Notes under the pieces: model-generated | The model's input: the letters and a program-made list of their open reading frames with translations, nothing else | What the model was told of the DNA's origin: nothing | Databases searched by the model: none | Position numbers and translations under genes: made by a program | Shown: positions 20,718 to 30,344 of the stretch, one piece after another | Numbering within the stretch: the first letter of the stretch is position 1 | Layout of the letters: every line of letters starts with the position of its first letter | Assembly (NCBI GenBank): GCA_012934845.2 | Contig: WNNJ02001248.1 | Location: 1 to 64,000 of the forward strand | From: Pomphorhynchus laevis | Taxonomy: Eukaryota > Acanthocephala > Palaeacanthocephala > Echinorhynchida > Pomphorhynchidae | Direction of reading: 5' to 3' | Length of the DNA stretch: 64,000 bases

Positions 20718-21084
20718 ATAATCTAAATCTTAGTATAAGATTTTATGAACGGTCTGAACGAACATACCGTTATGAACATACCGAGATGTTTAAATCAATA
20801 CCATGTGATTCGTTTTAGATAAGTATCTACAATTGCTTATTGTATGATGTACACAATTCAGTGTTGTTGAAATTGTATGCGAGTAATTTCGCTAGATTAT
20901 ATGATCAATTAATTAATATCTTTAAGACTGATTGAACAATTTTAGTTAAAATATGTTCTTGATACGCAATGTGCTTTATTGAAATTTGTGAGTCTACGCA
21001 CTTAATCAATTGATAGCTGACTTCGCACATATTATTATATTGTTATTCTGCCAGCAGCCTTTGAGCAAAAAGCTCGTTGCGTTA
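20718..21084. other. No recognised feature
   Basis: AT-rich spacer between K and A4. I found no RT motif, no long ORF and no repeat shared with the rest of the window, apart from a short AACATACCG doublet near 20760. Confidence 0.5.
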
Positions 21085-22320
21085 ATTACTCATTTCTTGA
21101 GACTACTTATTTCTCAAGACAAGGCTCTATATAGTGTTCTCATCTCCCTCGACCTCTCCTCCGCATTCGACATTATCGACCACTCCGTCCTCCTTTCTCG
21201 CATTCGTTATGATTACGGCTTTCCTTCCTTCTCCGTAGCATGGTTTGCCCCATATCTATCCGACCGTTCCTTTCGCGTCTGTTCTAATTCATCATCATCC
21301 CCTCCCATCCTTATTTTTTGCGGGGTCCCACAAGGTTCAGTCCTAGGTCCCCTGCTTTTCTCTCTTCTGCTTGGCGAGCTCTCTCCGTTTATTAAACCTT
21401 ACTCCTTTAACGTCATGCAATACACCGATAACATCCTCATCTATGATCATGCACCAGCACATCGCATACATGATATTGGCATTTCTGCCTCCAACTGTCT
21501 TACTTCTATCTATAAACGTCTCTCCAATCTCCATCTCGTTCTAAACCCCGAAAAGTCCAAAATAATGTGGATCCTCCCCCGTAAACCAAACATATCTCCT
21601 CCCACTGTATATTTTGCCTCATCGATCATCTCCATAGTTCACAATCTCACTTTCTTAGGCTTCCATTTCGATGATCACATTTCCCTTAAACCCTTCGTTC
21701 GTGACAAGGTCCGCTCATCTAACTTAATTCTCCGTGACATCCGCCGTATCCGCCCCTTATCGACTTCCATTCTTGTATGTCTCTTCTTTCATCGCTTCTT
21801 TTCCCTAAAATCGATTACTGCCTTAGCCTTTTCGCCAATTCTCCAAAATCCATCATCCTACCCCTACAACGAATAATCAACACCGCCGTTCGAGTGCTCT
21901 TTCATTTCCGTCGCTTCGACCAAACATCCACATATCTTGCTCAACTCCACTGGCCCACCATCCACATCTGCATCAAACTCCGCCTTCTTCTCGTAACTTT
22001 TCGTCTCATCGCTGTTGGCTCCCCATCGTTCATCAACTTTCCTTTCTTAGACGACACTCGCCCCACCTCGCTATCGCCGCGTTTCCGTTATACCCTCTTA
22101 CTCCACATTCGCAATTACTGCAACAACTACTGTTACCGATCCTTCCTCGTCGCCGCCCCCACTCGCCTGGAATCAACTCCCTCTCGACGTCCGCCGCACT
22201 TACTTCTTTACCACATTCAAACACCTCCTCCGTTCACACCTTCTCTACACATGATTAACATTTTTTTGTGGTCATGTATGCGTGCGCTGGCACGCATTTG
22301 CCACGTTAAAATAAATCTTT
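21085..22320 (+). mobile_element. LINE-A copy A4, 5'-truncated
   Basis: Starts in the RT at LISQDKALYSVLISLDLSSAFDIIDHS and runs to the 3' hairpin. CGVPQGSVLGPLLFSLLLGELS is kept; the catalytic box reads YTDN in place of YADD. One C is lost in a C-run near 21770, so the tail continues in a second frame (21777-22451). A short partial duplication of TTACTCATTTCT marks the 5' junction. The 3' end is GCGTGCGCTGGCACGC, ATTTGCCACG, AAAATAAATC and a T-run. Confidence 0.85.
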
Positions 22321-22672
22321 TTGTTTCTCGTAACTTTTCGTCTCATCGCTGTCGGCTCCCCATCGTTCATCCACCTCTCTTTCTTAGACGACACTCGTCC
22401 CATCTCTATATCACTGCGTTCCCGTCATACCCTCTTACTCCACGTTCCTAATTACTCTAACAATTACGGTCTCCGATCCTTCCTCGTCCCCGCCCCACTC
22501 GCCTGATATCAGCTCCCAATCTATGTCCGCCGCGCTCCCTCCTTTATTGCATTTAAATGAAGCCTCCCTACCTACCTCCTCCACACATGATTTAGATTTT
22601 TGTTTTTTGTTATTGTGGTCATGTAAACGTGCGCCGGCACGCATTTGCCACGTAAAAATAAATCTTTTTTAA
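22321..22672 (+). mobile_element. LINE-A copy A5, short 3' fragment head-to-tail with A4
   Basis: About 350 bp of A 3' end starting TTTCTCGTAACTTTTCGTCTC directly at the T-run that ends A4. It codes for the last residues (FIHLSFLDDTRPISISLRSRHT) and has its own hairpin (CGTGC-GCCG-GCACG) and AAAATAAATC T-run. A stop (CGCCTGA) is inside the fragment. Confidence 0.85.
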
Positions 22673-23084
22673 AATTATTATTGTTGTTTTTGTTTGAAAA
22701 ATCAAAAAATACATTTCGGCGATTTATTCAATTGCCTACTAGGAGTCCGCTCAACTACCTCTTTTCCATCCTTCAAACATAGTATCCGCCCTTTTTTGTT
22801 TCTTAATAATTGATTCAATTATTCTAACTGTTTAACTCACCCACATGCTCCCACACATCAACATCAACCTATTGACATAGTTCATACTTTAGTTTGTTAT
22901 TTTTCATTTTTTATTTGTTTTAAAAACTTTTAATTTGTAATTTAGTTGACTTATAAATGGATATACCCATCATAGATACTTTAATAAACATGTACATTTA
23001 TTAAGACTCCTAGACCAGTCATCAGGAGCGTATAATATATTGTACATCAGAGTGACCTTAGCGAAAACAGTAATATTAGCTTAT
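22673..23084 (-). other. AT-rich spacer with possible PLE 3' end
   Basis: On the minus strand CTCCTGATGACTGGTCTAGGAG stands near 23012-23032, then (T/A)-rich sequence with ATGTACATGT. PLE1 has CTCCTGATGACCTCTAATCC in the same setting. At 22710-22745 the minus strand reads CTCCTAGTAGGC ... GCCGAAATG, a degenerate hammerhead-like frame (GGC/GCC stem before GAAA). No coding sequence is visible. Confidence 0.3.
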
Positions 23085-23240
23085 CAAAATATATTTGCAT
23101 ATTGCGAAGAATTATACGTTCAAGAAGCTTACAAAACTTGGAGGTTAAGCTGATAGATCGCTAATTCTCGGGGTGAGAAATGTCGCTTTTTTGTGAATAG
23201 GAGAGATTATTTAACCTTTTCAGTTATAAAGGATGATTCC
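23085..23240 (-). pseudogene. LINE-J RT relic
   Basis: In two minus-strand frames I read IISPIHKKA and EN*RSISLTSKFCKLLERIILRN, the RT region before motif A in Jockey/CR1-like elements (compare YRPISLTSSLCKVLERAIS in D1). Only about 50 residues survive, with a stop and a frameshift. It is not assignable to another family here. Confidence 0.6.
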
Positions 23241-23609
23241 ATTAGCTAAATAGGTAGAAAACATGTATAATGAAATGTAAAGCTAAAAGCAAGATTTTTA
23301 AGGGTAATTGAAATAAGACAATCATTATTGGATGAATTTCGAAATTCTAGATGCAAGTTCGAAAACTTCACTGGGATAGCAGAAATCCAGGTAGTCTAGG
23401 TGGCAAATGCTTGTTGAACCTAATGGTGTTGTAGACAATACAATTTTTTATAATGTAGACAAAATCTTCGAAATTTATCTCACGTCAGAAGTAATTAGAC
23501 AATATGAGCTAAATATAGATTTTATTCATATGTTTAGGTATAATCAATTATCTAAACGATACAAATTCTTTTAAATAAATTTTTATAACGTTTGGGTCAT
23601 ACATAATGA
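23241..23609. other. No recognised feature
   Basis: AT-rich, no convincing coding frame on either strand. It may be the upstream continuation of J or old host spacer. Confidence 0.4.
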
Positions 23610-23752
23610 TCGGATGATTGTGTTGCCATCCCTAACTATTTTCTAATACGTTCGGATCGCTCGTGTGGTAAAAGTGGAGATGGGGTAGCCGCCTATGTGC
23701 GAAATAGTCTCCTGGTATCAAATATCTCTGCTTTTCGCGACGATATTGGTTC

Positions 23753-26527
23753 TACCTCACCAAGCAATCCATCGATCTCTTCTGCCTCATCGAATCCTGG
23801 CACTCAGATTCCGACGACCTTTCCATTCGCCGTCTGCTCTCTGCCGGTTGCTCCCTAGTCGAATCCGCCCGCCCCCTCAGCTCATGCCCTTCTAAATCCT
23901 CTAATCATGGCGGCATCGTCGCATTCGCGCGTCACCCAGCGTCTCTTCGCAAAATCAATCCCCCTTTCAGTCCTTGCTCTTTTGAATTGCTCACTTGTCG
24001 TTATTCTAACCCGATCACTCTAGATCTCGCCATTGTATACCGTCCTGGTTCATCAGCTCCTACAGCCTTATTTTTTACCGAACTCGCTGACCTCCTTTCT
24101 CATTGTTCTTTGTCCTCAATCCCTTCACTCGTTCTAGGCGACTTCAATATCCGCCTAGACCGCCCCTCTTCCACAGATTCCATCCGCTTCATCAACATTC
24201 TATCCAACTACAATTATAAACTAATCTCCACTGCCCCCACACATATACTTGGCGGGGCACTCGACATCATCGCTGTCCCCGATCATTTTGCTGCCCACAC
24301 CTCACTGTCTATCTCTGATCCTGGTCTATCCGATCACTTTCTTATCACCCTTGATCTCGCTCGCAACCACACCCCTCCTCACACACCTACAATCCTACGT
24401 CGCCCTTGGAGAAATCTTGACCTCTCCCTTCTCCGCTCTGCCTTACTCAAATCGTCTCTATCATTACCCACAATAACATATTCATCTCCTCACGATCTCG
24501 CCTTTCTTTTCGATTCTGAACTCACATCCACTCTCGATATTCTCTTGCCCTTCAAGTCTCACCCACACCGTCGCTTGCACCGTGCCCCATGGTTTGACAT
24601 CCAATGCCTACTCTCAAAGCGTCGACTCCGCCATGCTTTTCGAGTCTATCACCGCTCTCTCAGACGCGATTTCCGCTCGATCACTCCGTCTTTCCGTGAT
24701 TCCTATCTTGCTCTTCGCCGGTCTCATCTCAACCTACTACGTACCAAATGCAACTCCTTCTGGCAGCATAAAATAATCACTTCATTCAACTCTAAGACTC
24801 TCTGGCATACTTTTAACTCAATCCTGGCTCGTTCCTCTACGCCTTGCAACATCAATGCTAATGATTATTCGTCATTTCTCCAGACTAAAGTATCCACGCT
24901 GCTCTCTCACACCCCGGTCTCCATCCTATTCCACTCTGCCCAGTCTACTCTCATCCTTCCCGAACTCTTTCATCTTCTCCCTGTATCACCTACAGAAGTA
25001 TCATCTGTCCTCATGTCCTTGCCCAACAAAACCTCACCTGCCGATCCCCTGCCTACCCACATATTAAAATCTATATGCTCATCGATATCCCCATTTCTCA
25101 CAACCTTGTTTAACTCGTCCATCCGCAGTCGTATCTTCCCTTCACACTGGAAATCCGCAATCGTTCGTCCCCTCCTTAAGAAACAATCGCTCGACCCCTC
25201 CCTTCCTTCCAGCTATCGCCCCATTTCACTACTCCCTACTCTTTCTAAGCTCTTAGAACGCCTCATCTTAATACAAATCAACGCTTATCTCTCCTCATCC
25301 AATCTGTACCCTCCTTTCCAATCCGCTTTCCGCTCTAATCACTCGACAGAAATCGCATGCATAAAAGTGTACAACGACTTACTCATTTCTCGAGACAAGG
25401 CTCTATATAGTGTTCTCATCTCCCTGGATCTCTCCTCCGCATTCGACATTGTCGACCACTCCGTCCTCCTTTCTCGCCTTCGTTATGATTACGGCTTTTC
25501 TTCCTCCTCCGTAGCTTGGTTCGCCTCATATCTATCCGACCGTTCCTTTCGCGTCTGTTCTAATTCATCATCCTCCCCTCCCATCCCTATTTTTTGCGGG
25601 GTTCCACAAGGTTCAGTCCTAGGTCCCCTGCTTTTCTCTCTTTTGCTTGGCGATCTCTCTCCATTTATCAAACCTTACTCCTTTAACGTCATGCAATACG
25701 CCGATGACATTCTAATCTATGCTCATGCACCCGCACATCGCATACACGAAATCGCCATTTCTGCCTCCAACTGTCTCTCTTCTATCTACAAGCGTCTCTC
25801 CAATCTCCATCTCGTTCTAAACGCCGAAAAGTCCAAAATAATGTGGATCCTTCCCCGTAAACCAAGCATATCTTCTCCCATTGTATCTTTTGCCTCATCG
25901 ATCATTCCTGTAGTCCACAATCTCACTTTATTAGGCTTCCATTTCGATGATCACCTTTCCCTTAAACCCTTCGTCCGTGACAAGGTCCGCTCGTCTAACT
26001 TAATTCTTCGTGACATCCGCCGTATCCGCCCCCTTATCGACTTCCGTTCTTGTATGTCTCTTCTTTCATCGCTTCTTTTCCCTAAAATCGATTACTGCCT
26101 TAGCCTTTTCGCCAATTCTCCAAAATCCATCATCCTACCCCTACAACGAATAATCAACACCGCCGTTCGAGTGCTCTTTCGCCTCCGTCGCTTCGACCAC
26201 ACATCCACATATTTTGCCCAACTCTCCTGGCCCACCATCCACATCCGCATCAAACTCCGCCTTCTCATTACTTTTCGTCTCATCGCAGTCGGCTCCCCAT
26301 CTTTCATCAACCTTCCTTTCTTAGACGATACTCGCCCCACCTCGCTATCGCTTCGTTCCTGTCATACCCTCTTACTCCACGTTCCTAATTACTTCAACAA
26401 CTACGGTCTCCGATCCTTCCTCGTCGCCGCCTCACTCGCCTGGAATCAACTCCCTCTCGACGTCCGCCGCGCTCCCTCTTTTATCACATTCAAACACCTC
26501 CTCCGTTCACACCTTCTCGACGCCTGA
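23753..26527 (+). CDS. A6 ORF2: endonuclease-reverse transcriptase, open
   Basis: One open frame of 924 codons from the junction to TGA. The true ATG is missing; compared with A2 about 41 residues, including the LLNTRS asparagine of the endonuclease, are lost, so nuclease activity is unlikely. Other endonuclease boxes are present: FCLIESWHSD, VYRPGSS, LGDFNIRLDRP, ALDIIAVP, PGLSDHF. The RT has LISLDLSSAFDIVDHS, FCGVPQGSVLGPLLF and QYADDILIYAHAPAH, all catalytic residues kept. The C-terminal tail ends LLRSHLLDA. Family: APE-type LINE, Jockey/CR1-like. The protein is Ser/Leu-rich because the sense strand is strongly pyrimidine-rich. Differs from A7 at only about eight positions. Confidence 0.9.
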   Translation, partial: YLTKQSIDLFCLIESWHSDSDDLSIRRLLSAGCSLVESARPLSSCPSKSSNHGGIVAFARHPASLRKINPPFSPCSFELLTCRYSNPITLDLAIVYRPGSSAPTALFFTELADLLSHCSLSSIPSLVLGDFNIRLDRPSSTDSIRFINILSNYNYKLISTAPTHILGGALDIIAVPDHFAAHTSLSISDPGLSDHFLITLDLARNHTPPHTPTILRRPWRNLDLSLLRSALLKSSLSLPTITYSSPHDLAFLFDSELTSTLDILLPFKSHPHRRLHRAPWFDIQCLLSKRRLRHAFRVYHRSLRRDFRSITPSFRDSYLALRRSHLNLLRTKCNSFWQHKIITSFNSKTLWHTFNSILARSSTPCNINANDYSSFLQTKVSTLLSHTPVSILFHSAQSTLILPELFHLLPVSPTEVSSVLMSLPNKTSPADPLPTHILKSICSSISPFLTTLFNSSIRSRIFPSHWKSAIVRPLLKKQSLDPSLPSSYRPISLLPTLSKLLERLILIQINAYLSSSNLYPPFQSAFRSNHSTEIACIKVYNDLLISRDKALYSVLISLDLSSAFDIVDHSVLLSRLRYDYGFSSSSVAWFASYLSDRSFRVCSNSSSSPPIPIFCGVPQGSVLGPLLFSLLLGDLSPFIKPYSFNVMQYADDILIYAHAPAHRIHEIAISASNCLSSIYKRLSNLHLVLNAEKSKIMWILPRKPSISSPIVSFASSIIPVVHNLTLLGFHFDDHLSLKPFVRDKVRSSNLILRDIRRIRPLIDFRSCMSLLSSLLFPKIDYCLSLFANSPKSIILPLQRIINTAVRVLFRLRRFDHTSTYFAQLSWPTIHIRIKLRLLITFRLIAVGSPSFINLPFLDDTRPTSLSLRSCHTLLLHVPNYFNNYGLRSFLVAASLAWNQLPLDVRRAPSFITFKHLLRSHLLDA

Positions 26528-26559
26528 TTCACAGTTTTGTATTTGTTGTGGTCATGTAA

Positions 26560-26606
26560 GCGTGCGCTGGCACGCATTTGCCACGTTAAAATAAATCTTT
26601 TTTTTA
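26560..26606 (+). other. A6 3' hairpin and oligo(T) terminus
   Basis: GCGTGC-GCTG-GCACGC, ATTTGCCACGTTAAAATAAAT, then CTTTTTTTT. The terminus is an oligo(T), not poly(A), and this holds for A2, A4, A5, A6, A7 and the isolated tail at 20686. Confidence 0.8.
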
Positions 26607-26808
26607 CCTTTGAAGGTCTTGCTTTTACACTGGGAAATGGTCAACGATCCCAATTCTGCGTACTTTACCGTTCTCCGTCCTATGAATTAAGATTTGACTC
26701 TCTTAAATCACATTTGCTGAGTTTATCTTCTTATCCTCTGATTTTGCTCCTGGGTGACTTAAATATCTCCCAACTAGACTGGAAAAATAATCATTCACGA
26801 CCAATTCA

Positions 26809-27903
26809 TCGCCGTACATTTCGCGTATATTCTAACTCTTCTCACTCCCATCCTTCATCCATCCCGACCGGTTTTCCACAAGGCTCCGTACTAGGCCCTA
26901 TGCTTCCCTCTCTTCTTATCCGTGACTTGTCTTCCATTTCTCATAAATTTAACTTCCATGTTATGCAATATGCTGATGACATTCTCATCTATGCTCACGC
27001 ACCTGCTTATCGTATTCATGATCTTAGTGTTTCTGTTTCCAGCTGTCTTGTGTCAGTTTCCAATCATCTTTCTTCCCTTCGCCTTTCTCTGAATCCTGAT
27101 AAATCTAAAATTATGTGGATCCTACCTCGAAGCTTCGTCGTAGAACCTCCTTCCGTATCATTAAATTCTACAATTCTTCCTATCGTTGATAATCTCGTTT
27201 TCCTAGGCTTCCATTTTGACAACCGACTTTCACTTAAACTTTTCGTTAGAGAAAAAGTACGCTCATCTACCTTGATACTCCGCAACCTCCGTCAAGTTCG
27301 TAGATTGATCGATTTCCCTTCTTGTATGACTCTCATATCTTCTCTTATTTTCTCAAGACTTGATTACTGTCTTAGTCTATTTTCCAACTCACCTAAATCC
27401 ACTCTTTCTCCTTTACAACGCATCATCAACGCTGCCGTCCGAGTTCTCCTCCGTCTTCGTCGTTTTGATCATACATCCCACTATCTTGTTTATCTTGATT
27501 GGCCTACCATTTATTGTCGTCTTCAAATTCGTCTTCTTATCATTGCTTTTCGCCTTATTACTTCTCATACCCCTTCATTTCTCAACCATCCTTTTCTCGA
27601 CAATTCTCGTACTGTGTATTGTGCTCTGCGTTCCCGTAATTCCCTTATTTTACATGTCCCAATCTACTCTACCCCTTTTGGCTTCCGCTCCTTCGTTGTG
27701 GCTGCTCCTCTCTTGTGGAATCAACTGCCTATTCATATCCGCCAATCAACATCTATGCCGTACTTCAAACGCCAAATCCAATTCCATTTCAACAATTAAC
27801 TAATTATCTGTGACTTTTGATGTTCTTTTTTGTTTGTTAGTAGTCATGTAAGCGTGCATTTTGAACGCATTTGCCACGTTAAATAAATTATTGTATTATA
27901 ATT
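26809..27903 (+). mobile_element. LINE-B copy B4, 5'-truncated, with 6-bp target duplication
   Basis: About 1.1 kb of B RT and tail inserted in the C1 endonuclease. AATTCA stands on both sides (26803-26808 and 27904-27909), whereas C2 has it once (CCAATTCACGG), so this is a target-site duplication. The ends are TCGCCGTACATTTCGCG on the left and the 3' hairpin with TTATTGTATTATAATT on the right. One hairpin arm has a mismatch (GAACGC). Confidence 0.9.
26812..27799 (+). CDS. B4 ORF2 fragment (RT palm to C-terminus), open
   Basis: About 329 codons without a stop: TFRVYSNSSHSH, TGFPQGSVLGP, MQYADDILIYAHAPAY, LSLNPDKSKIMWILPRS, VFLGFHFDNRLSL and the C-terminal tail to QFHFNN. VPQG is FPQG as in B2, so B2 and B4 probably come from the same source lineage. 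It lacks RT motif A. By chance the frame is open upstream through C1 and the A6 3' UTR to 26537. Confidence 0.85.
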
Positions 27904-30253
27904 AATTCACGGAATTTAGAAAGTACTGAGTGACTTTCTGTTACTCGATATGATACTAGTTCAACATCTTAAAGAACCTACTTGTGTGACAGGGACGCCT
28001 TCTATACTCGATTTGGTCTTTACTAAGTGATTGGGTGACGTTTCAGGTGTTCGTTATGACGCACCAATTGGCAATAGTGATCACTGTGTACTCTCTATAC
28101 AACTGTCGCTGTTCAGCAGGGCATTACAAAACTCTAATTTAAAAAAACGTTGTTGGGTAGGTGTTGATGCTAGTCAACTAGCTGCAAACTTTCCAAAAAG
28201 TATCTGTGATAGTCTTCGTATCCACGTCGGTTCGGAGGTTCCAGTAGTCTTTGATCTGCTTCATGATGAATTGAAGCGAATTTCTGATATCTTTGCTCCG
28301 CTACGTGCCTGCAAGTCCAAGCATGGGCATCCTCCTTGGTTCGGCAGAGAGCTCCTTGATGCTATCAGATCCCGCAACAAATTGTGGCGCGAATTTAGGC
28401 GTTCTCCTGCTTCCAAACGTCCCTATATCGAAACTCGGAACTTATGCATTCGGCTAAAATTTCAAAAACGCTATTCGTACTAAGATAGTATCGCCAGGGA
28501 TGCATCTTTGAGTCCTAGGAGATTTTGGTCTTATGTAAGAAACAACATAACTCTTGTCGCCACAATTAGCTCAATCCAAACGCCAACTGAAACTTTGACC
28601 GATCCGTCTCTAATCGCCCAACACTTAGCTGATGGCTTCTTGGTACAGGCTTTGACCTCTAATAAACTGCATGACTTTAGTTGGAAGTATGTTCCGGTTG
28701 CTCATCGGTGTTGTGTTCGTACACTCAGAGTGGATAAGGTGTTGAACGAGTTTATGAAGCTCGATCCGTTTACATCTCCGGGACCAGACAATATTTTCCC
28801 CTTCCTCGTCAAATCCCTAGCGATCGTACTGAGTAATGATTTAACTATGTTCTTCAGATACAGCTTAAACACATCTTGGATTCCTGACAGTTGGAAGTGT
28901 GCAATTGTTGTGCCTATTCCCAAAAAAGCATCCTGCTAGTTTTTGCGCGGACTTTCGGCCCATTAGATTGACTAGCGTATTCTGCAAACTTTAAGAAAGT
29001 AATCATTGCTAGTAGAATCAGGGATCATTTGGATCGTAATCACATATTGGTTGAATATGTGATTTTCAGGATCGGACGTTCATGGCTTACTAACCTACTA
29101 ACTGCGCGTGAAAAATGGGCTGATGCTCTGGGGGCTGGGTTTTAGGTTCATACAGTATTTCTTGATTTTTCGAAAGCTTTTGATAGGGTACCACACGACG
29201 GCATAGTGTCTTTACTGTATCATTTGGACTCCATTCATATATTAGTGAGTGAGTCAGGCAATTTCTATCGAATATATCTTTCCAAGTTCGTGTGTGTGGG
29301 GGGGTGTTTTCTCATTCGGTGAATGTTAATTCTGGCGTACCGCAGGGATCAGTCTTTGGCCCACTGCTTTTTATGATCTTTATTAATGATCTGCTACTCC
29401 GCTTATCATGCTCTCATCTAGCGTTTGCAGACGATCTAAAGATTTGGTCGATCATTAGAAGTCCTGCTGATCGAGTATCGTTACAAAATGATCTAAACTC
29501 CCTGATCAAGTGGTGCGATTCTACCGAACAACAGTTGAATGTTGATAAATGTGTCCTCATGCAACTAGGTCACCCTATTGAAACTCTAAGGTACTTTATT
29601 GTAGATATGGTCTTAAAGGAAGTGTCTTATCATAAGGATTTAGGGATTATCGTCTATAGATCCTTGAAAACAAAGTTGAACACCGACTTCTTTCTAGTTA
29701 AAGCTACTAGGGCGTTATATTGTATTAAAAATGCATTCATCAGATTAAGCTGTCATATGTTCAAGAGGTTATTTATCTCCATCGTCAGGCCACACCTGGA
29801 TTACTGCATTAAGGCTTGTTTCCCTGTCACTAAGCAAGAACTATTAGACCTGGAGTCTATTCTTAGGTGCGGATCGAGGCTCTGTATTGGCTTAAGTGGT
29901 ATTGACTATTATGTACGTCTAAGTCGTATTGGGATGTTGTCGGTACGAGAGAGGTTCATATCCTTGGAAATGCTATGTCTATGGCATATGTCGAATGATG
30001 TAGTAGATTATCCCACTAATGTAATCACTAGGCGGGTAGATCCGTTGCGGGGACATAGCAGTCTTGTATAAATTTTGAGTTGGCAGATTATCAAAAGTGT
30101 ATAGACTCTCGAGGAGAGGAATTAACATGTGGAATTCGTTGCCTGAGGAAGTCGTTGCAACCCCCAGTTTGAGAACGTTTAAATTACGATGCTACAAATG
30201 GATACGTGAACAATGCCGCTATTCAACACTACCACTGGAATACCCTAATTAGC
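27904..30253 (+). pseudogene. C1 ORF2, endonuclease end through RT
   Basis: Blocks: endonuclease end APIGNSDHCVLS (28031 on), linker HPPWFGRELLDAIRSRNKLWREF, LSPRRFWSYVRNN (28508), FTSPGPDNIFPFLVKSL, DSWKCAIVVPIPKK, DFSKAFDRVPHDG (about 29165), NSGVPQGSVFGPLLFMIFINDLLL and AFADDLKIW (29292-30071), then the C-terminal tail. Stops or shifts lie near 28030, 28483, 28939, 29145 and 30071. About 95% like C2. Confidence 0.85.
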
Positions 30254-30344
30254 TACGTCGACTTACTATTTACTTTTCTTCTTTTTTTGGACTCTGCCTG
30301 AATAGCCTTTTGGCTTTGGTATGCATTGGAATAATAATGACTCC

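Larger units (their letters stand above)
23752..26606 (+). mobile_element. LINE-A copy A6, young, slightly 5' truncated
   Basis: About 2.85 kb inserted into the endonuclease of C1. It lacks the 5' UTR, ORF1 and the first 40 or so residues of ORF2. The 3' hairpin (26560-26575) is followed by AAAATAAATC and T8. Insertion coincides with loss of about three bases of C (ATT) rather than an obvious duplication. Confidence 0.9.
23610..30340 (+). mobile_element. LINE-C copy C1, split by A6 and B4
   Basis: Three plus-strand blocks, 23610-23751, 26607-26808 and 27904-30340, align in order with C2 (48776 onward). Left of A6 the text ends at GATATTGGTT; right of A6 it resumes at CCTTTGAAGG; C2 reads GGTTATTCCTTTGAAGG across that point. 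The B4 point reads CCAATTCACGG in C2. The 3' end has AGCCTTTTGGCT (30304-30315) and AATAATAATGA. It is 5' truncated inside the endonuclease. Confidence 0.9.

Noticed and set aside
24249-25067. Ser/Leu-rich ORFs in other frames of A6
   Set aside because: Overlap a perfectly conserved RT frame; shadows.
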